A stretch of 49,774 nt of DNA, from NCBI GenBank assembly GCA_934621505.1, contig CAKTUU010000014.1:1-49774 (forward strand). The letters run 5' to 3'. A program made the translations under genes and the position numbers. A model generated the notes under the pieces. It worked only from the letters and a program-made list of their open reading frames with translations. It was not told the origin of the DNA and did not search any database. Of the stretch, positions 34,095 to 42,344 are shown in pieces (the first letter of the stretch is position 1; each line of letters starts with the position of its first letter). Source of the stretch: an uncultured Clostridia bacterium (GTDB taxonomy: Bacteria > Bacillota > Clostridia > Christensenellales > Aristaeellaceae).

Positions 34095-35171
34095 ATGAAA
34101 AAACTGTTGGCCCTGTTGTTGGCCGCCATGATGCTGCTTGGCCTGTGCAGCTTTGCCAGCGCCGAGGAAATCGACCCCGCCCTGATCGAGGCCGCCAAGG
34201 CTGAAGGCGAACTGGTTGTGTACGGCTCCTGCGAGGAAGCGTACCTGGTCGCCGCCTGCCAGCACTTTGAGGAACTGTACGGCATCAAGGTAAGCTATCA
34301 GCGCCTGTCCACCGGCGAGGTTGCCGCCAAGATTGAAGAAGAAAACGGCAATCCTTCCGCTGACGTGTGGTTCGGCGGCACCACTGACCCCTACAACGAA
34401 AGCGCCGCCAAGGGCCTGCTGGAAGCCTACGAAGCCAAGAACGCTTCCCACCTGGTCGGCCCCATGTACCGGGACGCCGACGGCTACTGGTACGGCATTT
34501 ACAAGGGCATTCTGGGCTTCATGGTTAACACCGAAGAGCTGGAACGCCTGGGCCTGGAAGCCCCCAAGGGCTGGAACGACCTGCTGAAGCCCGAATATAA
34601 GGGCCTGATCTGGATGTCCAACCCCAACACCGCCGGCACCGCCAAGCTGGTCATCAACACCATGGTGCAGATGAAGGGCCATGACGAAGCCATGCAGTAC
34701 TTTGTGGACCTGGACAAGAACATTGCCCAGTACACCAAGAGCGGCTCCGGCCCCTCCAAGAAGGTGGGCGTGGGCGAATGCACCATCGGCATCGGCTTCC
34801 TGCATGACGGCATCACCCAGATTCTGATGGGCTATGACAACATCGGCCTGATCATCCCCGAGGAAGGCACCAGCTTTGAAATCGGCGCTACCGCCATCTT
34901 CAAGGGCGCCAAGCATCCCAACGCCTCCAAGCTGTGGATCGAGTATGCCCTCAGCCCCGAGTGCGTGAACCTGGCCAAGGAAAACGAGAGCTTCCAGTTC
35001 CTGGTGATCGACAACGCCGAGCAGCCCAAGGAAGCCACCGAGTTTGGTCTGGATCCCGACAACGTGATCGATTACGACTTCGCGGACGCCAAGGCGAACA
35101 CCTCCAAGTACGTTGAGGACTTCTTCAACGCTCTGGGCGCGGCCGCTGACGACCGTTTCAAGACCGAGTAA
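34095..35171 (+). CDS. ABC solute-binding protein, iron(III)/sugar-phosphate type (FbpA/AfuA-like)
   Basis: An exported binding protein of 358 residues with a signal peptide (about 1-23, ending FASA) and a type II periplasmic-binding fold starting at GELVVYGSCEEAYL. ADVWFGGTTDPYNESAAKGLL and PSKKVGVGECTIGIGF are typical of the family that includes FbpA, AfuA and aminoethylphosphonate-binding proteins. Codon bias is strong, so expression is high. The neighbours (double-length permease and FbpC-like ATPase) agree. The ligand is open: iron(III) is the usual label, but the LacI-like operator in the promoter fits sugar phosphate at least as well. AAAGGA precedes ATG 34095. Confidence 0.85.
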   Translation: MKKLLALLLAAMMLLGLCSFASAEEIDPALIEAAKAEGELVVYGSCEEAYLVAACQHFEELYGIKVSYQRLSTGEVAAKIEEENGNPSADVWFGGTTDPYNESAAKGLLEAYEAKNASHLVGPMYRDADGYWYGIYKGILGFMVNTEELERLGLEAPKGWNDLLKPEYKGLIWMSNPNTAGTAKLVINTMVQMKGHDEAMQYFVDLDKNIAQYTKSGSGPSKKVGVGECTIGIGFLHDGITQILMGYDNIGLIIPEEGTSFEIGATAIFKGAKHPNASKLWIEYALSPECVNLAKENESFQFLVIDNAEQPKEATEFGLDPDNVIDYDFADAKANTSKYVEDFFNALGAAADDRFKTE

Positions 35172-35198
35172 AGAAAAGCGTCGTTACGACGCACCCGC

Positions 35199-35221
35199 AG
35201 GGGCGGCCCAGCGCCGCCCCT
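35199..35221 (+). promoter_or_regulatory. Intercistronic hairpin between binding protein and permease
   Basis: AGGGGCGGC (35199-35207) and GCCGCCCCT (35213-35221) form a perfect 9-bp stem with a five-base loop, followed by a T-rich stretch. A smaller GCGTCG/CGACGC stem lies just before it (35178-35192). Confidence 0.65.
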
Positions 35222-35258
35222 GTATTCGATTCTTCTGATCTTTTTAGGGGGCTATGCA

Positions 35259-36977
35259 ATGCAGTTGAACAAGGCGCAAAGCGCCAGGCTGGACCGCAAA
35301 AAGCTGTTCGGCGACCCCGTTATGGTATCCACCATTGTGGTGCTGCTGATTTTTCTATCCCTGTTTATCCTGTATCCTCTGGTAATTCTGCTGATTGACA
35401 GCGTGGCCGCGGACGGCCATGTTACGCTGGATGTGTTCAAACGGGTGCTGGACATGGGCACCTTCCGCACAGCCTTTGGCAATACGCTGCGGCTGGGCTT
35501 TATTGTGGGATTTGGTTCCACGCTGCTGGGCCTGCTGTTTGCCTATGTGGACGTGTATGTAAAGGTGCGCTCCCGGGTGGTGAAAAAGCTGTTTGACGTG
35601 GTCAGCATGCTGCCTGTGGTTTCGCCCCCCTTTGTGCTGAGCCTGAGCATGATTTTGCTCTTTGGCCGTTCGGGACTGATTACCCGCAGCCTGCTGGGCA
35701 TTTATGATTCTGATATTTACGGTCTGCACGGCATCGCCATTGTGCAGACGCTCACCTTCTTCCCGGTGTGCTATATGATGCTGAAGGGCCTTCTGAAAAA
35801 TATCGATCCCTCGCTGGAGGAAGCCAGCCGCGATATGGGCGCAAGCCGGTGGAAGGTGTTTACCACCGTAACCCTGCCGCTGATGCTGCCGGGTCTGGGC
35901 AACGCCTTTCTGGTTACCTTTATCGAATCCGTGGCCGACTTTGCCAACCCCATGATGATTGGCGGCAGCTACGATACGCTGGCAACCACCATCTATTTGC
36001 AGGTAACCGGCGCGTATGACAAGGCGGGCGCCAGCGCCATGGCCGTGGTGCTGCTGTGCCTGACGCTGGTGCTGTTCCTGATTCAGAAATACTATCTGGA
36101 AAAGCGCACCTACGCCACCCTGACCGGCAAGGCCAGCCGCGCCCGTATGCTGATTTCGGATAAGAGCGTAACCGTTCCCCTGACCATCCTGTGCTCTCTG
36201 GTCAGCGCGTTCGTCATTCTGATGTACATCAGCGTTCCCTTCGGCGCGCTGTTTAAGCTGTGGGGCCGCAACTATTCCCTGGTGTGGGATCATTTCGCCT
36301 ACATCTTTAAGTATGGCGGCATGAAGGCTTTCCGGGATTCCTTTATCCTCAGCCTGATTTCCGCGCCCATTACGGCCCTGTTCTCCATGATTATCAGCTA
36401 TCTGGTGGTCAAAAAGAACTTTAAGTCCAAGGCCTTTATTGAGTTTGTGAGCATGCTGGCCATGGCCGTGCCCGGCACGGTGCTGGGTGTGGGCTACATT
36501 CGCGGCTTTGCCAACGGCGTGTTCAAAACCGGCTTCCTGCAAGGACTGTACGGCACGGGCACGATTCTGGTCATCGTGTTTGTGGTGCGCAGCCTGCCGG
36601 TAGGCACCCGCAGCGGTATTTCCGCCCTGCGGCAGATTGATAAATCCATCGAGGAAAGCGCCTACGACCTGGGCGCGGGCAGCGGCAAGGTGTTCACCTC
36701 CGTAACCCTGCCCCTGATTAAGGACAGCTTCCTCAGCGGTCTGGTTACCACCTTTGTGCGGTCCATCACCGCCATCAGCGCCATCATTCTGCTGGTAACG
36801 CCGCAGTTTATGCTCATTACCACCCAGATCAACGAATTTGCCGAAAAGGGCAAGTACGGCGAGGCCTGCGCTTACGCCACCATACTGATTCTGATTGTGT
36901 ATATCTCGGTATCGCTGATGAATCTGGCGATGAAGTTCTTTGGCACCAGCCGCAAGCCCAGGCGGAAGGCCGATTGA
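35259..36977 (+). CDS. ABC permease with two fused membrane modules (FbpB/AfuB-like)
   Basis: A 572-residue membrane protein with about twelve helices in two homologous halves, each with a BPD_transp_1 EAA loop: SLEEASRDMGASRWKVF in the first and SIEESAYDLGAGSGKVF in the second. One chain therefore replaces the permease dimer, as in FbpB and AfuB. I use ATG 35259 because AGGGGG lies seven bases upstream; an out-of-frame ATG is at 35254. The ATPase gene follows after 22 bases. Confidence 0.9.
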   Translation: MQLNKAQSARLDRKKLFGDPVMVSTIVVLLIFLSLFILYPLVILLIDSVAADGHVTLDVFKRVLDMGTFRTAFGNTLRLGFIVGFGSTLLGLLFAYVDVYVKVRSRVVKKLFDVVSMLPVVSPPFVLSLSMILLFGRSGLITRSLLGIYDSDIYGLHGIAIVQTLTFFPVCYMMLKGLLKNIDPSLEEASRDMGASRWKVFTTVTLPLMLPGLGNAFLVTFIESVADFANPMMIGGSYDTLATTIYLQVTGAYDKAGASAMAVVLLCLTLVLFLIQKYYLEKRTYATLTGKASRARMLISDKSVTVPLTILCSLVSAFVILMYISVPFGALFKLWGRNYSLVWDHFAYIFKYGGMKAFRDSFILSLISAPITALFSMIISYLVVKKNFKSKAFIEFVSMLAMAVPGTVLGVGYIRGFANGVFKTGFLQGLYGTGTILVIVFVVRSLPVGTRSGISALRQIDKSIEESAYDLGAGSGKVFTSVTLPLIKDSFLSGLVTTFVRSITAISAIILLVTPQFMLITTQINEFAEKGKYGEACAYATILILIVYISVSLMNLAMKFFGTSRKPRRKAD

Positions 36978-36999
36978 ACATTTGGAGGAGGAAAGAACC

Positions 37000-38079
37000 A
37001 TGGCAAAGGAAAGCAAGGGCGTTCGCCTGGACCATATTTCCAAAATTTATAAGGACCCCAAAACCGGCAAGGATTTTTACGCCGTGCATGACGTATGTCT
37101 GGATATTGAGCCGGGCAGCTTTGTGACCCTGCTGGGCCCCAGCGGCTGCGGCAAAACCACCACCCTGCGCATGATCGCCGGGTTTGAAAGCCCGGACGAG
37201 GGCGAAATTTATCTGGGCGGCCAGCCCATTAACGAGCTGACCCCCAACAAGCGGGACACCGCCATGGTGTTCCAGAGCTACGCGCTGTTCCCGCATTATA
37301 ATGTGTTTGACAACGTGGCTTACGGCCTGAAGCTGCGCAAGGTGCCCAAGGATGAAATGGAGCGCCGGGTAAAGGAAATGCTGGAGCTGGTGGAAATGGG
37401 CGGCATGGAAAGCCGTATGACCAACCAGCTGTCCGGCGGCCAGCAGCAGCGCGTGGCCCTGGCCCGCGCCCTGGTGGTGCAGCCCGGCGTGCTGCTGTTT
37501 GACGAGCCTCTCAGCAACCTGGACGCCAAGCTGCGCGTGACCATGCGCACCGAAATTCGCCGCATTCAGCAAAAGCTGGGCATTACCGCCGTGTATGTAA
37601 CCCACGACCAGTCCGAGGCCATGTCCATCTCCGACCAGATTATTATCATGAAAAAGGGCGTGATTGCCCAGATGGGCACGCCCAAGAATATCTACTACCA
37701 TCCTGTGGATGAGTTTGTGGCGGACTTTATCGGCGAGGCCAACTTTATTGAAGGCAAGGTACTGTCCATGGACGGGCGGGACTGCGTGGTGGAAGCGGAC
37801 GGCCATACCGTAACCGTGGAAACCGATGTTCCCCGCAATGCGGGCGACGACGCCAAAATTGTGCTGCGGCCCGAGGCCGTTCGCATTGGCGAAACCGGTC
37901 TGCTGCCCTGCCGGGTGGAGCTTAGCTGCTTTATGGGCAGCTACCAGAACTATCATGTGCGCCTGACGGATGGCACCCTGGTCAAAATTACCGATAACTG
38001 CCCCATTAACAAGCGGGTGTTTGAGGTGGGAGAACAGGCTGCCATCAGCTTTGATAAGGACTGCGCCCATTTGCTGTAA
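37000..38079 (+). CDS. ABC transporter ATPase, FbpC/PotA-like
   Basis: A 359-residue cytoplasmic ATPase energising the preceding permease. The nucleotide-binding domain has Walker A GPSGCGKTT, signature LSGGQQQRVALARAL and Walker B LLFDEPLSNLDAKLR. The C-terminal ~110 residues form TOBE-type regulatory strands (VLRPEAVRIGE). GGAGGAGG precedes ATG 37000; the frame is open upstream only because it overlaps the permease end. It is the only complete carbohydrate-type ATPase in the window, so service to the ATPase-less sugar permeases cannot be excluded, although this clade is usually dedicated. Confidence 0.9.
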   Translation: MAKESKGVRLDHISKIYKDPKTGKDFYAVHDVCLDIEPGSFVTLLGPSGCGKTTTLRMIAGFESPDEGEIYLGGQPINELTPNKRDTAMVFQSYALFPHYNVFDNVAYGLKLRKVPKDEMERRVKEMLELVEMGGMESRMTNQLSGGQQQRVALARALVVQPGVLLFDEPLSNLDAKLRVTMRTEIRRIQQKLGITAVYVTHDQSEAMSISDQIIIMKKGVIAQMGTPKNIYYHPVDEFVADFIGEANFIEGKVLSMDGRDCVVEADGHTVTVETDVPRNAGDDAKIVLRPEAVRIGETGLLPCRVELSCFMGSYQNYHVRLTDGTLVKITDNCPINKRVFEVGEQAAISFDKDCAHLL

Positions 38080-38092
38080 GCACCGCTTTTTT

Positions 38093-38129
38093 CAGCCGGA
38101 GGGGGACGATTGCCCCTCCGGCTGTTTTT
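38093..38129 (+). terminator. Terminator after the Fbp/Afu-type operon
   Basis: Perfect 12-bp stem CAGCCGGAGGGG (38093-38104) with CCCCTCCGGCTG (38113-38124), eight-base loop, then TTTTT. Confidence 0.9.
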
Positions 38130-38134
38130 GTGCT

Positions 38135-38162
38135 TTGCCGGGATGCCAAACTGTGCTATACT
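38135..38162 (+). promoter_or_regulatory. Promoter of the dnaD-dnaI operon
   Basis: TTGCCG (38135-38140), 16 bases, and an extended -10 TGCTATACT (TATACT 38157-38162). AAAGGAG of the first gene follows about 20 bases later. Confidence 0.65.
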
Positions 38163-38197
38163 GAAAGCCCCTAGTCCAGTAAAGGAGATTTGGAAGC

Positions 38198-39694
38198 ATG
38201 CCTACCTTTGAAACCGACGCCGCGGGCCTTTTGTGGGACGCTACCGCCGTGCCCAACGCCTTTTTGTGCGAATTTATGCCTGCCGCGCCGGATTTGTATG
38301 TAAAGGTCTATCTGTATGGCCTGATGTACGCCCACAGCGGCCTGAGCGATCAGGAAGGAATGCTGGCCGATCTGGCTCAGGCGCTGGCCATGCCCATGAC
38401 GGATGTGGAAAAGGCCCTGCGCTACTGGGAACGCTGCCGCCTGGTGGAGCGCACCCGCAAGGAACCTCCGGGATACCGGTTTTTAAGCGTGCAGCAAATG
38501 TTTTTGCTTAAGCAGCAATCCCCTCAGGATAATGCGTATGAATCCTTTGCCCAGGCGGTGTACGCCGCTTTTGGCGACCGGCGCAAGCTGCATGGGGGAG
38601 AAACCGTGCTGGCTTATGAATGGGTGGAGGATTTGCGTCTGCCTGCCGAGGTGGTGCTGATGCTGATTCAGCACATGATCAATACCCGTGGCATTCAGTT
38701 CAGCTTTCAGGCCGCGCAAAAGGTGGCGGTGGATATGGCGCAGCTGGATGTGCGCACCGTGGAGGCGGCGGAGGGATATTTTGCCCGCTCCGAGGCGGCG
38801 CGTCAGGGGGCCAGGACCGTGCTGCGCCGTCTGGGCGGCAAGGGCCGGGAGCCGTCCGACGACGAGATGGATTTGTATGTAAAATGGACCGGCCCCTGGG
38901 GCTTTGAGCCCAAGGCCGTGCTGGCCGCCTGCGCCGAAACGCCCAAAGGTTCGCCTACCTTTGGCTATCTGGACGGCATTTTGAAGCGCCTGTACGAGCA
39001 AAAGGGCGGGCAGACCGTATCCGGCAAAAAAATGGCGCAAACTCTGGCACAGCAGAATGCCGAGGGCGACAGCATCAAGAAAATCATGCATGTTTTGGGC
39101 AAAAAGATTGAGGTTGTGGACGAGGGTATGCGGCTGGCCTACCGGGATTTGTGCAGGTTTGGGCCGGATATGGCGCTGCTGGCGGCACAGGCGGTTGGCC
39201 GCACACGCTCTGTGAACGGCCATACGCTGGACCAGGTGGCGGAGGTGCTGAACAGCTGGGAGGCCAAGGGCCTGACCGACGTGCAGACGGCGCAGGCCTA
39301 TTTGCAGGAGGTGGAGGGCCTGAACCAGCGCATCCGCGGCTGGATGGAAAAAATGGACCGCAAGGGAGGCTGCACCGACGCGAACCGCACCCTGCTGCGC
39401 AAATGGAAAAACGACTGGCATATGCCCGACGAGCTGATGGATTTGGCGGCGGAATACGCGGCGGATTCAGAACGTCCAATGCCGTATATGGATAAGCTGC
39501 TATCCTCCTGGCGGGACGCGCATATTACCAGTGTGGCTGCGGCCCGGGAAAACCATGACCAGTTTGTGCGGCAGAAGAATCAGCCCGCCCCCGGCAAACG
39601 GGTGGTGGAGCAGCAGTACGAGCAGCGCGTCTATGACCCCAAAGAATTTGAAGGCCTGTCCGCGGCCCAGATGGAGGAGTTGAACCGGCAATGA
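38198..39694 (+). CDS. DnaD/DnaB-domain replication initiation protein
   Basis: A 498-residue cytoplasmic protein with an N-terminal winged-helix-like region (about 30-105) and two DnaB/DnaD domains (PF07261-type). One lies around 225-268 (YVKWTGPWGFEPKAVLAAC...GYLDGILKRLYE, key residues YvKW and YLdgIL); the other lies around 405-450 (WHMPDELMDLAAEYAA, YMDKLLSSW). Such proteins help load the replicative helicase during initiation or restart. Its coupling (ATGA overlap) to a DnaI/DnaC-type helicase loader supports that role. The length and two-domain layout resemble the fused DnaD/DnaB proteins of Clostridia rather than the short Bacillus DnaD. Confidence 0.85.
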   Translation: MPTFETDAAGLLWDATAVPNAFLCEFMPAAPDLYVKVYLYGLMYAHSGLSDQEGMLADLAQALAMPMTDVEKALRYWERCRLVERTRKEPPGYRFLSVQQMFLLKQQSPQDNAYESFAQAVYAAFGDRRKLHGGETVLAYEWVEDLRLPAEVVLMLIQHMINTRGIQFSFQAAQKVAVDMAQLDVRTVEAAEGYFARSEAARQGARTVLRRLGGKGREPSDDEMDLYVKWTGPWGFEPKAVLAACAETPKGSPTFGYLDGILKRLYEQKGGQTVSGKKMAQTLAQQNAEGDSIKKIMHVLGKKIEVVDEGMRLAYRDLCRFGPDMALLAAQAVGRTRSVNGHTLDQVAEVLNSWEAKGLTDVQTAQAYLQEVEGLNQRIRGWMEKMDRKGGCTDANRTLLRKWKNDWHMPDELMDLAAEYAADSERPMPYMDKLLSSWRDAHITSVAAARENHDQFVRQKNQPAPGKRVVEQQYEQRVYDPKEFEGLSAAQMEELNRQ

Positions 39695-40677
39695 CCCGCG
39701 ACCAGATATTGGCACAATTACAGCAGGAATACATGCAGCGCAGGGAGGATAACCTGCGCCTGTTTGAAAAACGCCGTCAGGAGGCCTGCACCCGCTGTCC
39801 GGGACTGGAGGAACTGCTGAACGCCCGCCATGCCGCAGTGATGCAGGGCGTGCGGGCCAGCCTGTTATCGGCGAAAAAAAATGAAAACTTGAACCTGGCC
39901 GGCGCCATGGCGGATTTGAACCGGCGGATTGCGGAACGCTTGGCCGCCGGGGGACTGCCGGAGGATTTTTTGCAGCCGGTGTACACCTGCGCCCGCTGCC
40001 GGGACGAGGGCTATGTGTATAACCCCTCCCGGCAGATGTGCTCCTGCATGGAGCAGGAGCTGATTCGCCGCCTGATGGCGGAAAACGGCCTGGACGACCG
40101 GCAGATTTTTGCCCGCTTTAACGACCAGCTGTACGATGGTCAGCCGGACGAAACCGGCGTAAGCCCGCGGCAGCGGGCCATGCTGAACCGTAAGGTCGCC
40201 CAGCGCTACGCGGAGGACTACCCCGATACCCAGACGCGGGATTTGCTGATTGCGGGCAAAAGCGGTCTGGGCAAGACCTTTTTGCTGAAATGTATCGCCC
40301 AGCGGGTGGCCCAGCGGGGGTATACGCCCACCTATGTGAGCGCCTACCGTCTGTTTGAAACCGCCCGTCAGGCCTATATGGAAAACAACAGCGCCCTGAT
40401 GAATCCCTATATGGACGCGCAGCTTCTGCTGATTGACGATTTGGGATCCGAACCGCTGATGAACAACGTAACCGTCACCCAGCTGTTCAACCTGCTGAAC
40501 GAGCGCCAGATGGCCGGACGGCATACGGTTATCAGCACCAACCTGAACATGAAGGAATTGCAGGAACGCTACACCGAACGGATTGCCTCCCGGCTGCTGG
40601 ATGAAACCGGCTGCGCCCGGCTGACCTTTACGGGAAGCGACATCCGCCGCAATGCGGGACGAAAGGCGGCCGACTGA
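39691..40677 (+). CDS. dnaI: Helicase loader ATPase, DnaI/DnaC-like
   Basis: A 328-residue AAA+ protein that loads the replicative helicase onto DNA. The N-terminal part has cysteine pairs (CTRC at 33-36, CARC and CSC near 107-125) suggesting a zinc-binding helicase-contact domain. The ATPase has Walker A GKSGLGKTFLLKC, Walker B LLIDDLGSE and sensor 1 VISTNLN. It overlaps the DnaD-like gene by four bases and the next gene by one base, so the three are one transcription unit. Confidence 0.9.
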   Translation: MTRDQILAQLQQEYMQRREDNLRLFEKRRQEACTRCPGLEELLNARHAAVMQGVRASLLSAKKNENLNLAGAMADLNRRIAERLAAGGLPEDFLQPVYTCARCRDEGYVYNPSRQMCSCMEQELIRRLMAENGLDDRQIFARFNDQLYDGQPDETGVSPRQRAMLNRKVAQRYAEDYPDTQTRDLLIAGKSGLGKTFLLKCIAQRVAQRGYTPTYVSAYRLFETARQAYMENNSALMNPYMDAQLLLIDDLGSEPLMNNVTVTQLFNLLNERQMAGRHTVISTNLNMKELQERYTERIASRLLDETGCARLTFTGSDIRRNAGRKAAD

Positions 40678-41027
40678 TGAATATTCAAATTTACGCCAGC
40701 AAAAAGAATCCGGATGTACTGAAGGCGGAACGCTTTTTTAAGGAGCGGCGCATTCCCTATCAGATGGTGGATTTAAAGAAGCATAAGCTGGGCCAGAAGG
40801 AACTGGAGGTTTTTGTGCGGGCGGTAGGAGCCCAAAACCTGGTGGACCGGGAGGGCAAGAAGGCGCTGGAGCGTCCGGTGGCCCATATGTCTACCGACAG
40901 CCTGATTGTGGCGGAACTGCTGAACGACCCGTCCGCGCTGCGCAGCCCGCTGGTGCGCAATGGCGGAAAAGCCACGGTAGGAGCGGCGGAGGACGTTTGG
41001 AAAAGCTGGATTGAAGCGGAAAAATGA
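40677..41027 (+). CDS. ArsC/Spx-fold protein lacking the active-site cysteine
   Basis: A 116-residue protein of the ArsC/Spx/YffB superfamily. It has the beta-alpha start IQIYASKKNPDVLKAERFFKE (start IQIYASKKNPDV), the DLKKHKLGQKEL block and the R.PL.R motif (ALRSPLVRNGGKATVGA). The family's Cys, normally in a Y.NP.C.KCR-type loop, is missing: the loop reads YASKKNPDVLKA, and the protein has no cysteine at all. It cannot work as a thiol arsenate reductase or a Spx-type redox switch; a binding or regulatory role is more likely. It starts one base inside the dnaI stop (TGATG). Confidence 0.8.
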   Translation: MNIQIYASKKNPDVLKAERFFKERRIPYQMVDLKKHKLGQKELEVFVRAVGAQNLVDREGKKALERPVAHMSTDSLIVAELLNDPSALRSPLVRNGGKATVGAAEDVWKSWIEAEK

Positions 41028-41028
41028 A

Positions 41029-41053
41029 TTTTTGCAAACGAAACTTGCAAAAA
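41029..41053 (+). repeat. AT-rich inverted repeat directly after the ArsC-like gene
   Basis: TTTTTGCAA (41029-41037) and TTGCAAAAA (41045-41053) form a perfect 9-7-9 inverted repeat starting one base after the stop codon. It contains TGCAAACG, the core of the operator-like element at 12680 and 34017. It has no T tract, so it is an operator or an mRNA end structure rather than a clear terminator. Confidence 0.45.
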
Positions 41054-41151
41054 TGGAACAATCAAAAAAGAAGAACAACAGCTTGTAAAATGATTGCACA
41101 TAAAGGTTTTACGGCAATACGGGCTACTTTTTGAAAGATGCATGAATCCGA

Positions 41152-41190
41152 AACGCCCTGCGGAATGGTATTTTCCAGCAGGGCGTTTTT
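41152..41190 (+). terminator. Terminator after the dnaD-dnaI-arsC-like operon
   Basis: AACGCCCTGC (41152-41161) pairs with GCAGGGCGTT (41178-41187), extended inward by GGAA/TTCC, and runs into TTTTT. The remaining bases between 41191 and 41277 are AT-rich and show no gene. Confidence 0.8.
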
Positions 41191-41277
41191 GGATGCTTTT
41201 TACACCGAAAAGCACGAATTACCGAACAAAATATTGTTTTTTTCCTGTTTTTTGCTTGAATTTTAAGAATGTGAATA

Positions 41278-41306
41278 TTGCATGTCGGCTTTTGATGGAG
41301 TAAAAT
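41278..41306 (+). promoter_or_regulatory. Promoter of the opp operon
   Basis: TTGCAT (41278-41283), 17 bases, TAAAAT (41301-41306). Transcription would start near 41313, just before the palindromes of the leader. Confidence 0.6.
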
Positions 41307-41317
41307 AGGCACCATAC

Positions 41318-41360
41318 AACAGGGGGCCCCCTGTTCTTGGATGACAACGTCATCCAAGAA
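41318..41360 (+). promoter_or_regulatory. Two abutting perfect palindromes in the opp leader
   Basis: AACAGGGGG / CCCCCTGTT (41318-41335, no spacer) is followed at once by TTCTTGGATGAC / GTCATCCAAGAA (41334-41360, 12-bp arms, three-base loop). A third small stem, CGGCG/CGCCG, lies near 41382-41398. This may be an operator, an RNA regulatory element or a 5' stabilising hairpin. It matches no riboswitch class I recognise. Confidence 0.55.
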
Positions 41361-41419
41361 AGCGTCCTCTGTTAGTACGCCGGCGCTTCCGCACCGCCGG
41401 ATGGGAGAGGAGCCTTGGA

Positions 41420-42331
41420 ATGCTCAAGTATGCCGTCAAGCGCATTTTGCTTGCAATTCTTACCGTATTCATCATTGCGGCCATCACCTTTTTTGCGATG
41501 AACGCGATTCCCGGCGGTCCCTTCGCCAGTGAAAAGGCCCGCGACCCCGCCGCCCAGGCCATGCTGGAAAAGCGCTTTGGCCTGGATAAGCCTCTGGGCG
41601 AGCAGTTCGTCAATTATCTGAAGAACCTGCTTCACGGCGATTTGGGCATTTCCACCAAAACCAACCGGGAAATCAGCGATATCATCAAGGAGAGCTTTGG
41701 CGTGTCCGCTCAGCTGGGCCTGATGGCCGCTGTCATCGCCGTGGTCTTTGGTCTGGTGCTGGGCTGCATCGCCGCCCTGAACCGGGGCAAGTGGGCGGAC
41801 CGGGTGATTATCTTCTTTACCACCCTGCTGGTATCCGTGCCCAACTTTGTGCTTGCCACCATTCTGCTGCTGGTTTTCTGTTTGCAGCTCAAGTGGATCG
41901 GCGTGTGGAACCCGGCCAACCCCAATTACATTTTGCCGGTAATCGCGCTGGCCATGTCCCCCATGGCCTACATCACCCGTCTGACCAAGTCCAGTATGCT
42001 GGATGTGCTGGGGCAGGATTACATCCGTACCGCCCGGGCCAAGGGCGTGCGGGGCAGCCTGGTGATTTTCAAGCACGCCCTGCGCAACGGCCTGATTCCC
42101 GTCATCACCTATGTGGGCCCCATGACGGCGTATATTCTGACCGGCTCCATGGTGGTGGAAACCGTGTTTACCATCGGCGGCCTGGGCACGCAGTTTGTAA
42201 AATCCATCGGCAATCAGGATTATCCCCTGATTATGGCGACCACCATTTTTCTGGCGGTGCTGATGGTGCTGGCCACCCTGATCAGCGACCTGGTTTACAA
42301 GCTGGTTGACCCCCGCATTACGCTGGAATAA
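41420..42331 (+). CDS. oppB: Oligopeptide ABC transporter permease OppB
   Basis: An inner-membrane permease of 303 residues with six helices. The first helix starts right at the N-terminus (YAVKRILLAILTVFII), and the typical AMNAIPGGPF turn follows. The EAA loop is DYIRTARAKGVRGSLVIFKH. With OppC it forms the peptide channel. GAGAGGAG precedes the ATG. The long leader (41313-41419) holds conspicuous palindromes. Confidence 0.95.
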   Translation: MLKYAVKRILLAILTVFIIAAITFFAMNAIPGGPFASEKARDPAAQAMLEKRFGLDKPLGEQFVNYLKNLLHGDLGISTKTNREISDIIKESFGVSAQLGLMAAVIAVVFGLVLGCIAALNRGKWADRVIIFFTTLLVSVPNFVLATILLLVFCLQLKWIGVWNPANPNYILPVIALAMSPMAYITRLTKSSMLDVLGQDYIRTARAKGVRGSLVIFKHALRNGLIPVITYVGPMTAYILTGSMVVETVFTIGGLGTQFVKSIGNQDYPLIMATTIFLAVLMVLATLISDLVYKLVDPRITLE

Positions 42332-42344
42332 GGAGGAAGCGTCG

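Noticed and set aside
41094..41303. Small ORFs between the ArsC-like gene and oppB, considered as peptide genes
   Set aside because: They cross a terminator and a promoter and lack ribosome-binding sites.
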